Shown piece by piece: positions 8,599 to 18,454 of a DNA stretch of 64,000 nt. The position numbers and the translations under genes are program-made. The DNA lies in the NCBI RefSeq assembly GCF_008011665.1, contig NZ_VOWJ01000013.1, positions 1 to 64,000 on the forward strand, given 5' to 3'. The notes beneath the pieces are model-generated. The model did no database searches and had not been told where the DNA came from. It saw only the letters and a program-made list of their open reading frames with translations. Within the stretch, counting starts at the first letter, position 1; each line of letters starts with the position of its first letter. Origin of the DNA: Campylobacter volucris (GTDB lineage Bacteria > Campylobacterota > Campylobacteria > Campylobacterales > Campylobacteraceae).

Positions 8599-9017
8599 GA
8601 TTCTCTCATTTTTCTTTTAGCAAGACCAATTTGCTCATAAGCATCTATTTCTTTTTTTAAAGAGCTATATCTTTTTTTTAATTCATTATTTAAAAAAGAG
8701 ATATTTTTTGGAGTTGCATTAGCATTAGCTGATATTGCACTTACAAAATCAAGCTTTCTTTTTGTGTTAGAGTCCTTAGGATTGCTTGTGAGTTTTTGTG
8801 AATTTAAAAATTGCAAAATCAGTTCTTGTATGGTTTGAGAATTTTTAGCTGAATTTGCTTTTGCAATAAAATCTTCTATACCACTGATTCTAATACTAGA
8901 TTTGGTATCTTGTCGCTTTGAATTTTTATTTTTATGGTTAAAATATATTAATACTACTATGCCAAATATCAAAATAATCAACAAAATTAAAATCAAAACT
9001 ATTGCAAAAATACTCAT
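8595..9017 (-). CDS. Predicted single-pass membrane protein of unknown function
   Basis: This protein has 140 residues. A long hydrophobic N-terminal helix (about residues 3-26) is followed by a basic segment (HKNKNSKRQ). The soluble domain is rich in Lys, Ser and Asn, with a possible helical C terminus ([24 protein letters not shown]). I recognise no named domain. It overlaps lepA by 4 bases and lies 8 bases after ccsBA, so it is part of the same minus-strand unit. A homologue sits at the same place in C. jejuni as far as I recall. The predicted topology is N-out/C-in by the positive-inside rule. Confidence 0.8.
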   Translation of the reverse strand: MSIFAIVLILILLIILIFGIVVLIYFNHKNKNSKRQDTKSSIRISGIEDFIAKANSAKNSQTIQELILQFLNSQKLTSNPKDSNTKRKLDFVSAISANANATPKNISFLNNELKKRYSSLKKEIDAYEQIGLAKRKMRES

Positions 9018-9025
9018 ATTTACCC

Positions 9026-12000
9026 TTATAATTTTTTAGCATAAGATTTTTTAAAATAGCTTGCTATGCTTAAAATAAGCATAAAAATAAAGCTCCAATA
9101 TACATAATTTGGAATTTTAACTGCATCTCCTGCCGCATAAGAATGCATTCCAGTTAAGAAATAATTAACTCCAAAATAAGTCATAATAATAACCCAATAA
9201 GCAAACATAGAGCAGATTGCAAAAGTATATTGATTAGACCATTTTGGAACTAAACGGATGTGTAAAATTGCTGCATAAGTTAATATACTAATTAAAGCCC
9301 AAGTTTCTTTAGAATCCCAGCTCCAATATCTTCCCCAGCTTTCATTAGCCCATATTGCTCCTAAGAAATTTCCAACAGTTAATAAGCATAGTCCCAAAAT
9401 CATAGCCATTTCATTGATTCTTGTAGCTTCTGTTATATTTCTTAATATGTTTTCATTATGTTTTCCATTTGCTTTGAGCATGCAAAATAAAATTAAAACA
9501 AAAATTCCAAGCAATACACATAAGCCTAAAAATCCATAACTAGCAGTAATTACAGAAACATGTATAGTTAGCCAATATGATTGTAAAACGGGAACTAAAT
9601 TGGTAATTTGCGGATCCATTTGACTAAGATGAGCCACACCTAAGGTTACACCTGCTAAAATCGAAGTTAAAGAAAGCGCAATAGGACTTTTTCTTGAAAA
9701 GAAAATTCCAGATAGTGATAAAGCCCAAGCAATATAAACCATACTTTCATAAGCATTACTCCAAGGAGCTCTACCTGCTATATACCAGCGTAATGCTAGT
9801 CCTAGTGTATGTATAAAAAATGCAATAATATTAACAACATATACAAATTTAAAAGCAAAATCTATACGAACTTTTGGCATAAGCATTTTTACAAAAACAA
9901 TGACTAAAAGTAAAAATCCTGCGAATAAATACAATGGAGCTAAATTTACAAAAATTTCACTTTTATTAAAGAAAATTTCTGTATTAAGTTTTTTCAAACT
10001 CGGCATGACTTCGTGCCCATATTTATCTTGGTAATTTTTAATTTCATTTAATGCAACATTTGCATTTTGCCAATTATTATTTTTTATAGAAAATTCTACT
10101 GCGTTAAAATAATCTTCTAATAATTTTTTTACCACTAAACCTTCTTCATCTTTTAATCCCACATAAGCTTGGTAAAAAGAAATCCATTGGTTGTTGGTGC
10201 TATTTTGCAAAGGTATAAATTTGAAAATTTCACCAGAAAAAATTAGATTAAGTATATTTACTCTTTCATCAAGCTTGATAATTTCTTTATCTAATATATT
10301 TCTTCTATTTGGATTTTTTCTATTTGCACTTTCTACATATTTTTGTAGTTTATAATTTTTAGTTGTGAAAAAATCTTTAAAGCTAGCATAATCAGTAGGC
10401 TCTAGCCCTAAAATTTCACAAATTTGCTCGTTAATAATTTTATTTCTTGGCATAAAAATTATTTTTTTATCATACCAAGCAGATCCATCAAATATCATAG
10501 AAATAATAGTTGCTTCAGGGCTTTGGTTTTGATAATTAGTACTTTTGTAAATTTTTTCCAATACTTCTGTTGCTAAAGTATTAAACGGAACCATTCTTCC
10601 ATCGGGTTTTTGAACGACTAAGGTAGATAATTCTTTAGCATGCTGCTCATCTACTTTAATTGGTTCTATTGCATAGATCTTTTGCGTGTTTAGTAAAAAA
10701 CAGGTAAAAAATAAAACCATAGCTGTTTTTTTCAATGAATCTTGATTAATCATTTTAGCAAGAGTTCTAAATCTTGAATGAGGATTTAAAATATTTAAAA
10801 ACATACCTAAAGTCAATAAAAAATATCCTATATAAGTAGGAATCTTACCAGGATCTTTATTAACCGATAATATTGTGCCTTGTTCATCTTGATCATAAGA
10901 GCTTTGATAAAATCTAAAACCTTCATAATCAAGCACATTATTCATAAAAATTTTATAATCAAATTTTTCATCTTTATTATTTACTTCAACATAGCTTGCA
11001 TAAGACATCGGAGACATTGAACCAGGATAGCGTGCTAATTCAAAATCTTTTAAATACATTTCAAATGGCATTTCATATCCTTTAGGTCCCCATCTTAAGA
11101 AGAATGCTTGATTTGCTATATCTATGCGCAAAGGAGAATTGTATTCGATTAAAAATACTTCCTTGGTTTCACCTTTATAAGTGATGCTTAAATTTAAGGC
11201 ATTTATAGTATTATTAGAAAGTTGGGTTGGCATATATTTTGTGCTTTGAGCAAAATCTTTAAAATTATTTAAAATAGGATTATTCCAATTTTTTGCCTCG
11301 CCAAATAAAGATATTAAAGCATTTCTTCCCAATTCAATCCAGCTTGTTTTAAACCAAGTTAAAAAACTCTCATCTTGTGCAGCATTAATTCCTTCTAAAG
11401 TTTTTATACCACTTAAAGAAGCAAATTTAACAACCAAATTTGCATTATTAAAAGAATATAATCTTTTATCTTTAGCATCTGCGGTTTTAAAAGCTTTTAA
11501 AATGCTTTCTTTACCATCACTCATAGACATAAATTTTAAATCCATGCTAGAGCTAAGATTTAAATTTTTATCTATTTTTATATAAGGTTTGCTAACTTCA
11601 TCATTTAAAAAGGCTATATTTACTCCATCAATGGTTTGAATTTCTCCTGCTTGAAATGTAAATTCTTTTGCTTGATTGTTTTGAGAAATCATTAAAGATA
11701 AAAGAGCAGATGCATTAGCATCTTCTTTATAAACTTCTTTAGCATCTAAGATTAAATTTTTATAAGTAACGGTAACTTTATCTTGAGGTAAGATTAGATC
11801 AAAAGAAAAATTATTCACAAATGGTAAAATAGAAATGTATTCAGATTTTGAAGCACTATAAACTTTATCATCCATTAAAGTGGCAATATAAATATAACTT
11901 TTTGATGTTTCTATGATATTGTTTTTTTCATTTTCTCTAATGTGTAAATTTCCTTCAAAACCCGCATATCTAGTAAGTGCAGAACCAAACAATATCAATA

Positions 12001-12256
12001 AAAAAGAGATGTGAAAAATAAAAAGAGGTATTTTTTTCTTATTTAACATCTTGTATTTGAAAATGGCTGCTAAAAGATTAAGTCCTAATAGAAGTTGTAT
12101 AAAGCCAAACCAAGATGTCCCATAAATCATAGCCCAAGCTGTTGGTGTGCCGTATACACTTTCTATAAAAGTAGCTAAAGCGCAAAATAGGGCAAAAAGT
12201 AAAAATAAAAATATTGAGATTTTAATATTACCAAAAGTTAGAAGTTGATTTTTCAA
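9026..12256 (-). CDS. ccsBA: Fused System II cytochrome c synthase (ResB-ResC)
   Basis: This 1076-residue inner-membrane protein carries haem to the periplasm and attaches it to CxxCH apocytochromes. The N-terminal half is ResB-like (four helices and a large periplasmic domain, about residues 1-500). A second periplasmic stretch follows (about 520-780), and the C-terminal 300 residues are the CcsA part, with the haem-handling signature WGRYWSWDSKETW. Conserved His residues lie in the flanking helices (RWYIAGRAPWSN, LTIHVSV). The fused form is typical of epsilonproteobacteria. Likely clients in this window are PetC and the small cytochrome c at 17905-18342. It starts 2 bases after livF, so it may be co-transcribed with the liv genes. 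Confidence 0.96.
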   Translation of the reverse strand: MKNQLLTFGNIKISIFLFLLFALFCALATFIESVYGTPTAWAMIYGTSWFGFIQLLLGLNLLAAIFKYKMLNKKKIPLFIFHISFLLILFGSALTRYAGFEGNLHIRENEKNNIIETSKSYIYIATLMDDKVYSASKSEYISILPFVNNFSFDLILPQDKVTVTYKNLILDAKEVYKEDANASALLSLMISQNNQAKEFTFQAGEIQTIDGVNIAFLNDEVSKPYIKIDKNLNLSSSMDLKFMSMSDGKESILKAFKTADAKDKRLYSFNNANLVVKFASLSGIKTLEGINAAQDESFLTWFKTSWIELGRNALISLFGEAKNWNNPILNNFKDFAQSTKYMPTQLSNNTINALNLSITYKGETKEVFLIEYNSPLRIDIANQAFFLRWGPKGYEMPFEMYLKDFELARYPGSMSPMSYASYVEVNNKDEKFDYKIFMNNVLDYEGFRFYQSSYDQDEQGTILSVNKDPGKIPTYIGYFLLTLGMFLNILNPHSRFRTLAKMINQDSLKKTAMVLFFTCFLLNTQKIYAIEPIKVDEQHAKELSTLVVQKPDGRMVPFNTLATEVLEKIYKSTNYQNQSPEATIISMIFDGSAWYDKKIIFMPRNKIINEQICEILGLEPTDYASFKDFFTTKNYKLQKYVESANRKNPNRRNILDKEIIKLDERVNILNLIFSGEIFKFIPLQNSTNNQWISFYQAYVGLKDEEGLVVKKLLEDYFNAVEFSIKNNNWQNANVALNEIKNYQDKYGHEVMPSLKKLNTEIFFNKSEIFVNLAPLYLFAGFLLLVIVFVKMLMPKVRIDFAFKFVYVVNIIAFFIHTLGLALRWYIAGRAPWSNAYESMVYIAWALSLSGIFFSRKSPIALSLTSILAGVTLGVAHLSQMDPQITNLVPVLQSYWLTIHVSVITASYGFLGLCVLLGIFVLILFCMLKANGKHNENILRNITEATRINEMAMILGLCLLTVGNFLGAIWANESWGRYWSWDSKETWALISILTYAAILHIRLVPKWSNQYTFAICSMFAYWVIIMTYFGVNYFLTGMHSYAAGDAVKIPNYVYWSFIFMLILSIASYFKKSYAKKL

Positions 12257-12258
12257 AT

Positions 12259-12954
12259 TTAAGCTCCTAGATATTTTTTCCTTATCTCATCATTTCCAAT
12301 AAGATCTTTAGCAGGCGCATGCATAGCGATTTTACCATTTTCTAAAACATAAGCATAATCGCTAATTTTAAGTGCAGAAAATGCATTTTGTTCTACAAGT
12401 AAAATTGTAATACCTTCTTCTTTAAGTTTAACTATGATGTCAAATACTTCTCCAACTATTTTTGGAGCAAGGCCCAAAGAAGGTTCATCGAGCATTAAAA
12501 GTTTTGGTTCGCTCATAAGAGCCCTTGAAATAGCAAGCATTTGAGCCTCGCCACCGCTTAAGGTTCCTGCAAGAGCATTTTTTTTATCTTTTAATCTTGG
12601 AAAAAGTTTATACATTTGATTTTTTAAATGTTCATAATTTTCAGCATTATTAAATGCACCTATTTTTAAATTTTCTTCAATAGTTAAATTTATAAACACT
12701 CTTCTACCTTCAGGAACCAAAGCTATGCCTTTTTGAACCAAAGTATGAGGTAAATGTCTTTGAGTGTCATAACCTAAAAAATTTACTTCACCTGTTTTTT
12801 TAACACAATTTAACATTGCATTTAAAGTTGAAGTTTTTCCAGCACCATTAGAGCCTATTAAGCTTACAATGCTTCCAGTATTAATAGTAAAATCAATACC
12901 CTTAACAGCTTCAATTAAGCCATAATAAACATGCAGATCTTTAACAACTAGCAT
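12259..12954 (-). CDS. livF: Branched-chain amino acid ABC transporter ATPase
   Basis: LivF is one of the two ATPases that energise uptake of Leu, Ile and Val. It has 231 residues. Walker A is GSNGAGKT, the signature LSGGEAQ, and Walker B LLMLDEPSLGLAP, the usual LivF form, with the switch His replaced in the family by Gln (LVEQNA). It overlaps the end of livG by 14 bases. It acts at the cytoplasmic face with LivG on the LivHM channel. Confidence 0.96.
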   Translation of the reverse strand: MLVVKDLHVYYGLIEAVKGIDFTINTGSIVSLIGSNGAGKTSTLNAMLNCVKKTGEVNFLGYDTQRHLPHTLVQKGIALVPEGRRVFINLTIEENLKIGAFNNAENYEHLKNQMYKLFPRLKDKKNALAGTLSGGEAQMLAISRALMSEPKLLMLDEPSLGLAPKIVGEVFDIIVKLKEEGITILLVEQNAFSALKISDYAYVLENGKIAMHAPAKDLIGNDEIRKKYLGA

Positions 12955-13711
12955 TAAAATCTCCTAAATAAGCATTAATAACTTCAGGATTTAACACAGC
13001 ATCTGTTGGTTTTCCTTCAAATATAGTCTTGCCATAATCAAGCACCATAACTTTATCACAAAGTTTATTTACAAATTTCATATCATGTTCTATTAATAAA
13101 ACACTTATTTTTTTATGATCTCTAATGTCAAAAATTAATTGTGCAAGATCATCGCTTTCTGTAGAATTCATACCCGCAGCAGGCTCATCAAGCAATAATA
13201 ATTTTGGATTGGTTGCTAGAGCTCTTGCAATTTCAACTTTTCTTTGTTGTCCATAGCTTAAACTAGTAGCATTTTCATCTGCCAAATCAGCTATATTTAG
13301 TTGTTCTAGTATTTCATAGGCGGATTCTTTGGCTATTTTTTCTTGATTTTTAAATCTTCCTAAATGTAAAAATGCTTCCAAAATTCCATATTTGATACTT
13401 TGATCAAATCCAATTAAAACATTTTCTAAAACACTCATACTTGAGAAAAGTCTTATATTTTGAAAGGTTCTTGCTATACCCAAATGTACGATTTTATGAG
13501 GTTTTAAATGATCGATCTTTTTATCTAGAAAAAAAACTTCACCGCTGCTTGGTTTATAATTGCCAGTGATGATGTTAAAAAGGGTAGTTTTTCCTGCTCC
13601 ATTTGGACCTATAAGACCAAAAATTTCACCTTCTTTAATGGAAAATGAAGTATCTACTATAGCTGCAACTCCACCAAAATTTTTATGAATATTTTTAAGT
13701 TCTAAAATCAT
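12941..13711 (-). CDS. livG: Branched-chain amino acid ABC transporter ATPase
   Basis: LivG is the second ATPase of the LIV importer, 256 residues. Walker A is GPNGAGKT, the signature LSYGQQRK, Walker B LLLLDEPAAGMN (the AAGMN form is diagnostic of LivG), and the switch His is in LIEHDM. It overlaps livM by 4 bases and livF by 14, so translation is probably coupled along the operon. Confidence 0.96.
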   Translation of the reverse strand: MILELKNIHKNFGGVAAIVDTSFSIKEGEIFGLIGPNGAGKTTLFNIITGNYKPSSGEVFFLDKKIDHLKPHKIVHLGIARTFQNIRLFSSMSVLENVLIGFDQSIKYGILEAFLHLGRFKNQEKIAKESAYEILEQLNIADLADENATSLSYGQQRKVEIARALATNPKLLLLDEPAAGMNSTESDDLAQLIFDIRDHKKISVLLIEHDMKFVNKLCDKVMVLDYGKTIFEGKPTDAVLNPEVINAYLGDFNASC

Positions 13712-14739
13712 TTTTTATTCCTTTTAGAAAACTTAAATAGAAAATGAGTAAGTTCTTTATCGCCCATAATACCTTTTCTTGCAAAAAGCATGACTAAAAT
13801 TAATATTATAGAAAAAATGACCATTCTAAGACCTGGCATAGCAGGTGTTTCATAGCCAAAAATATTCATACTTTCATCTAAAAATCTTAAATATTCACTG
13901 CCACCAATGACTAAAATAGTTCCTATAATAGCTCCTGTTGTAGAACCTAAGCCTCCTAAGACTATAATGATTAGAAGTTGAAAAGTAAATAAAAAGTCAA
14001 ATTGTTCTGGAGAAACAGAAGCTAAAGCGCAAGCTAATAAAGCTCCGCCAACGCCCTCTAAAAAGGCTGAAGTGCTAAATGCTAAAGTTTTGATTTTAAA
14101 GGTATTAATACCCATAGCTAAAGCTGCATCTTCATCATCTCTAACAGCTTTCATCGCTCTACCAAATTTAGAACTTACTATATTTAAAATAATAACAACA
14201 GCAAAGATGGCTATCCCGCCACTCCAATACAAAGTAGTATGTTTTGGTATATCATTTAAACCTAAAGATCCATTGGTAATGGAGGCAAAATTTATAGCCA
14301 TAAGTTTAATAATAATCCCAAATCCTAAAGTGACAATAGCTAGGTAATCTCCTCTAACTCTAAATACAGCAAAAGCTAAGATCAAAGATAAAAGCATCGC
14401 GCAAAAACCAGCTGCTAATAAAGCTATGATAAAACTTGGAGAATGAATCATTAAAATAAAACTGCTTGGATCTTCTAATGAAAATTGATCTAATTTGCTT
14501 TCGCTAGTTAGTAAAACTAAAGCAGCTACATAAGCACCTATTGCAACAAAACCATTTGGTTCTAATGAAAATTGACCTGTAACCCCATTGATGAGATTGT
14601 AGCTCACTGCTAAAATAATGAAAATTGCGATATTACTTAAAATTCCTAGTTTGTAATCATTTAAAAAATAAGGAGATATAAAAATAATAGCAATAGCAAT
14701 AAAGAAAAATGTCAAATGAGTAATTTTTCTACAAACCAT
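13708..14739 (-). CDS. livM: Branched-chain amino acid ABC transporter permease
   Basis: This inner-membrane permease subunit has 343 residues, with about 8-10 helices. LivM hallmarks are NGVTGQFSLEPNGFVAIGAY, VRGDYLAIVTLGFG and AVRDDEDAALAMGIN, the EAA-like cytoplasmic loop that contacts the ATPases, with GGLGSTTGAIIG near the end. It pairs with LivH to form the channel. It is spaced 2 bases from livH and overlaps livG by 4. Confidence 0.96.
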   Translation of the reverse strand: MVCRKITHLTFFFIAIAIIFISPYFLNDYKLGILSNIAIFIILAVSYNLINGVTGQFSLEPNGFVAIGAYVAALVLLTSESKLDQFSLEDPSSFILMIHSPSFIIALLAAGFCAMLLSLILAFAVFRVRGDYLAIVTLGFGIIIKLMAINFASITNGSLGLNDIPKHTTLYWSGGIAIFAVVIILNIVSSKFGRAMKAVRDDEDAALAMGINTFKIKTLAFSTSAFLEGVGGALLACALASVSPEQFDFLFTFQLLIIIVLGGLGSTTGAIIGTILVIGGSEYLRFLDESMNIFGYETPAMPGLRMVIFSIILILVMLFARKGIMGDKELTHFLFKFSKRNKK

Positions 14740-14741
14740 AG

Positions 14742-15638
14742 TTAAAACCTGCTTTTTTCAAAATTTATACCTAAAATTCCAGTAGGTTTAAATAATAAAA
14801 TTAATACTAAAAATATAAATGCAAAAGCATCTTTAAAGCCTGAAAGATCAGGAAAAAGAGCAACAACAACAACTTCAGTAAATCCTATAATCAATCCACC
14901 CAAAACAGCTCCAGCAACAGATCCAATACCACCTAAAACAGCGGCACCAAAGGCTTTTAAGCCTATCAAGGTGCCCATGCTAGGTTCTACTGAAGGATAG
15001 CTTACTGCCCAAAAAATTCCACCTATAGCAGCCAAGGCTGATCCTAATGCAAATACTATAGCTATAATACGATTTGCATCAATTCCCATTAAATTTACTG
15101 TATGAATATCAAATGCTAATGCTCTAATAGCTATACCATATTTACTTTTATAAAGAATATACAAAACAACAAGTAAAATAAAAAAAGTCAAAATAGGCAC
15201 TAAAATACTATTTGCACCCATGCTTATATCATTAATATTAATTACTGTTTCTAAATAACTTGGAACTGGAAAGTATCTTGGGGTAGAGCCAAATACTACA
15301 TTAAAAACATTTTGTATTAAAAAACTAATACCGATAGCGGTAATTAACAAAGAAATTCTAGGTGCTTTTCTAAGTGGTTTATAGGCAACCTTATCTATAG
15401 CTATACCTACAGCAGCCGCAAATAACATAGCTAAAGATAAAGCTCCCAAAAAAGGAATATTCATGCTAGTTACACAAAAAAGAGCTGAGTAAGCTCCAAC
15501 CATCATGATATCACCATGTGCAAAATTGATTAATCTTAAAACGCCATAAACCATAGTATAACCTATGGCTATAAGTGCATACATACTACCTAAACTAAAA
15601 CCATTTATAATTTGCTGTAAAATTAAAGAATTATCCAT
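14742..15638 (-). CDS. livH: Branched-chain amino acid ABC transporter permease
   Basis: This 298-residue permease partner of LivM opens with the typical LivH sequence: GSMYALIAIGYTMVYG, then LINFAHGDIMMVGAY, and later ALGSALAAIGGIFWA and AAVLGGIGSVAGAVLGG. It lies 8 bases after livK and 2 before livM. No promoter is visible between the binding protein and the permease, so one mRNA is likely. Confidence 0.96.
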   Translation of the reverse strand: MDNSLILQQIINGFSLGSMYALIAIGYTMVYGVLRLINFAHGDIMMVGAYSALFCVTSMNIPFLGALSLAMLFAAAVGIAIDKVAYKPLRKAPRISLLITAIGISFLIQNVFNVVFGSTPRYFPVPSYLETVININDISMGANSILVPILTFFILLVVLYILYKSKYGIAIRALAFDIHTVNLMGIDANRIIAIVFALGSALAAIGGIFWAVSYPSVEPSMGTLIGLKAFGAAVLGGIGSVAGAVLGGLIIGFTEVVVVALFPDLSGFKDAFAFIFLVLILLFKPTGILGINFEKSRF

Positions 15639-15646
15639 TGAACCTC

Positions 15647-16765
15647 TTAAGGAAGAATTGTATCTTTGTAAACTTGCTTTTGATTTTCTATTGACTTAAT
15701 TACAATAGATCGAGTTGCATTGCCACTTTTATCTATACTTATAACTCCGCTTACACCTTGAAAATTTAAAGTAGAATGTATATTATCATTAATGCATTCT
15801 GCGTTAAGATTATTGACACATTTTTGCATCGCTTCGTATATGACAAAATAGGCGTCAGCTCCCATTGCACTAAAATTTGGAACTTCTTTATTTTTCTTTT
15901 CTTTTTCATATGCTTGTATGAATTCGTTAGATAAATTAGTTGGAGGATTATTATAATCAAAACTATCAGTGAAAATATATCCTTCAGCAGCATCTTGAGC
16001 TAAGTTGATAAAAGTTTCATCTGCAACTCCATCTGCTGAACCCATAGGGATATTTACACCCATAGTTTTTGCTTGTCTTGCAAATAAAGATGCTTCGGTA
16101 TAATAAACTGGAAGATATATAAAATCAGGATTTAAATTTTTAACTTGAGAGATAATTGCTTTAAAATCTTTATCTCCAGCTGTAATTCTAAATTTATCTA
16201 AAATTTTTCCACCTTGTTTATTAAATTCTTTTTCAAAAGCTCTAGTTAAACCTAAAGAATAATCTGTTGTTTGATCGGTAATTATAACCGCTTTGTTGTA
16301 TTGGAGCTTATTTTTAATATAATTTGCTAAAGACGAACCTTGAAAACTATCCATAAAACAAACTCTACTTGCATAAAGTTTTTTGTTTAAAATTTTATCT
16401 GCAGTTGCAGCGGGAGCTACAACGGGAATCTTTTTTTCTTCACCAATTCTTATAACTTGTAAAGTATTAGCCGTGATCATTTCTCCAATTAAAGCTTGAA
16501 CTTTATTTTGTGAAACTAATCTCGTGCTAGCATTAGCACTTTCGATTTTATCACCTTTTGTATCAACTACTACAAGATTAATTTTATCGCCATTGCTAAG
16601 AGTATTTTTCATAGAATTTGCAATTTTTATACCATCTAAAGCACTTTGTCCATATGCGGCGGTTGCTCCTGTTAAAGGAAGAACTACGCCAATGTTAATC
16701 TCTTTTGCTTGTATAATACTTGCTACGGCTATAATAGATAATATAGCAATATTAATTTTTTTCAT
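15647..16765 (-). CDS. livK: Periplasmic branched-chain amino acid binding protein (second copy)
   Basis: This 372-residue protein has a Sec signal peptide at about residues 1-20 (cleavage near IQAKE). The type-I periplasmic fold starts with INIGVVLPLTGATAAYGQ, and a disulphide is likely from the Cys pair CVNNLNAEC near the C terminus. It is clearly paralogous to the neighbouring protein at 16778-17890, with the same motifs (TKGDKIESANA, RVCFMDSFQG, SAMGADAY). The tandem copies probably share the LivHMGF channel with different ligand ranges; which one binds Leu only cannot be read here. Confidence 0.93.
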   Translation of the reverse strand: MKKINIAILSIIAVASIIQAKEINIGVVLPLTGATAAYGQSALDGIKIANSMKNTLSNGDKINLVVVDTKGDKIESANASTRLVSQNKVQALIGEMITANTLQVIRIGEEKKIPVVAPAATADKILNKKLYASRVCFMDSFQGSSLANYIKNKLQYNKAVIITDQTTDYSLGLTRAFEKEFNKQGGKILDKFRITAGDKDFKAIISQVKNLNPDFIYLPVYYTEASLFARQAKTMGVNIPMGSADGVADETFINLAQDAAEGYIFTDSFDYNNPPTNLSNEFIQAYEKEKKNKEVPNFSAMGADAYFVIYEAMQKCVNNLNAECINDNIHSTLNFQGVSGVISIDKSGNATRSIVIKSIENQKQVYKDTILP

Positions 16766-16777
16766 AATTTTTCCCTT

Positions 16778-17890
16778 TTAAGGATTAATAATAGTTTTAT
16801 ATACTTGCTTTTGTTCTTGTATTTCTTTAATAACTACAGAACGACTAGCATTGCCATTTTTATCTATACTTATAACTCCACCAACACCTTCAAAATTTAG
16901 TGTAGAATGAATTTTATTATTAATACATTCTGGAGTGAGATTGTTTTGACATTCATTCATTGCATTTGTCATCACATAGTATGCATCAGCTCCCATAGCT
17001 GAAAACGCTGGAAGTTCTTTTGTATTATGGTTTTTCTCATAAGTTTGTATAAAATCTTTAGATAGTTTTGTCGGAGGATTATTGTAATCAAAACTATCAG
17101 TAAAAACTACTCCATTTACAGCATCTCCGCCAAGTTCGATGAATGTTTTATTATTTACTCCATCTCCTGCGCTTAAGAGTTTATCAAAACCTACTGCTTT
17201 TGCTTGTCTAGCAATTAATGCTGCTTCTGGATGGTAAATTGGCATATAAACAAAATCAGGATTTATATTTTTTAATTGAGAAACTATAGCTTTAAAATCT
17301 TTATCCCCTGAAGAGATGGTAAGTTTTTTAAGCACTTTACCACCATTTTGTTTAAATTCTTTTTCAAAGGCTCTTGCAAGACCTAAAGAATAAACATTGC
17401 TTTGATCAATTATAATCACAACACTTTTTAAATTTAGAGTTTGATAAGCATAGTTTGCAAATTTATCACCCTGAAAACTATCCATAAAACAAACTCTACT
17501 TGCATAAGTTTTTTTATCTAAAAGTTTATCACCTGAAGCTACAGGTGCAATGACTGGAATTTTTCTTTCTTCAGCTATAGATATTACTTGCATGGTGTTT
17601 GGAGTAACTGCTTCTCCGATTAAGCCTAAAACCTTATCTTGAGATATAAGCCTAGTTGCCGCATTAGCACTTTCGATTTTATCGCCTTTTGTATCAATAG
17701 CTATGATTTTTACACTATCACCATTTTTTAAATTTGGATTAAGGGTATTTGCAAGTTTAACACCTTCATATACATCATGTCCATAAGCAGCCAAAGGACC
17801 AGTTAGTGGTAAAATAACACCTATTTTTACTTCTGCTGCATAAATTGCGCCTGTACAAAATAGACTAGCTAGTATAAGTTTCTTTTTCAT
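16778..17890 (-). CDS. livJ: Periplasmic branched-chain amino acid binding protein (first copy)
   Basis: This 370-residue protein has a signal peptide (about residues 1-18, cut near IYAAE) and the same fold as its downstream paralogue: VKIGVILPLTGPLAAYGHD, TKGDKIESANA, RVCFMDSFQGD, Cys pair CQNNLTPEC. It is the first gene of the liv set, 14 bases after the cytochrome c gene. The assignment J or K follows only the gene order I recall from C. jejuni. The ribosome site is AAGGAG. Confidence 0.93.
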   Translation of the reverse strand: MKKKLILASLFCTGAIYAAEVKIGVILPLTGPLAAYGHDVYEGVKLANTLNPNLKNGDSVKIIAIDTKGDKIESANAATRLISQDKVLGLIGEAVTPNTMQVISIAEERKIPVIAPVASGDKLLDKKTYASRVCFMDSFQGDKFANYAYQTLNLKSVVIIIDQSNVYSLGLARAFEKEFKQNGGKVLKKLTISSGDKDFKAIVSQLKNINPDFVYMPIYHPEAALIARQAKAVGFDKLLSAGDGVNNKTFIELGGDAVNGVVFTDSFDYNNPPTKLSKDFIQTYEKNHNTKELPAFSAMGADAYYVMTNAMNECQNNLTPECINNKIHSTLNFEGVGGVISIDKNGNASRSVVIKEIQEQKQVYKTIINP

Positions 17891-17904
17891 GAATACTCCT
17901 TAAA

Positions 17905-18342
17905 TTATTTTAAAAATGTTCCGTGTTTGGTTTTGGATTTTGGTTCTTCTTCTAGTAAATCTTCTTGGTTTAATTCTATAGAAAAATTTTGACCTTTTAA
18001 ATAGGCAATGATATGGTTTATGTCATCATCACTTAATTTTCTTGCATAAATTCCCATTTGGATGCTATCTACATTTGAATTTTGGTAATAACCATTTGCA
18101 TAATCTTTTAATAAGCCTTTAATTTGCGCAGGAGTTAAATCTTTTATAGCTCTTTTGCCAAACTCATTTTTTTCTCCATTGTCACCATGGCAAACATTAC
18201 ATTTATTTTCAAAGTATATTTTTTTAGCTTTTTGCATGTTATAACTAACATTATCATTAAATGTATATGTTAATAAAGATTTTACATTAAAAGCTATCAA
18301 GGAACTAGTTAGTGCAAAGATAAATAAAGCCAATCGCAACAT
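17905..18342 (-). CDS. Periplasmic monohaem cytochrome c
   Basis: This 145-residue protein has a signal peptide or anchor (about residues 1-18). It carries a single CNVCHG haem site and a probable distal Met ligand in QMGIYARKL. This is the class I cytochrome c layout, with a charged C-terminal tail (EEEPKSKTKHG). It would be matured by CcsBA from the same strand. It is upstream of liv and may be co-transcribed, although an electron carrier has no obvious link to amino acid uptake. A TATAAT at 18366-18361 gives a short leader with TAAGG. Confidence 0.9.
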   Translation of the reverse strand: MLRLALFIFALTSSLIAFNVKSLLTYTFNDNVSYNMQKAKKIYFENKCNVCHGDNGEKNEFGKRAIKDLTPAQIKGLLKDYANGYYQNSNVDSIQMGIYARKLSDDDINHIIAYLKGQNFSIELNQEDLLEEEPKSKTKHGTFLK

Positions 18343-18360
18343 AAAATATACCTTACTTTG

Positions 18361-18366
18361 ATTATA
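18361..18366 (-). promoter_or_regulatory. -10 element upstream of the cytochrome c / liv unit
   Basis: TATAAT on the minus strand lies 18 bases before the cytochrome c ATG. No gene overlaps it, so it could drive the cytochrome c-liv-ccsBA-lepA series. Confidence 0.5.
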
Positions 18367-18454
18367 AAATAAACTTTAATTATATCTAAAAAAAATAAAC
18401 ACTAACTTTATAGATACAAATATTTTAAAATAATGTTATGTCAAAAGTTAATTT

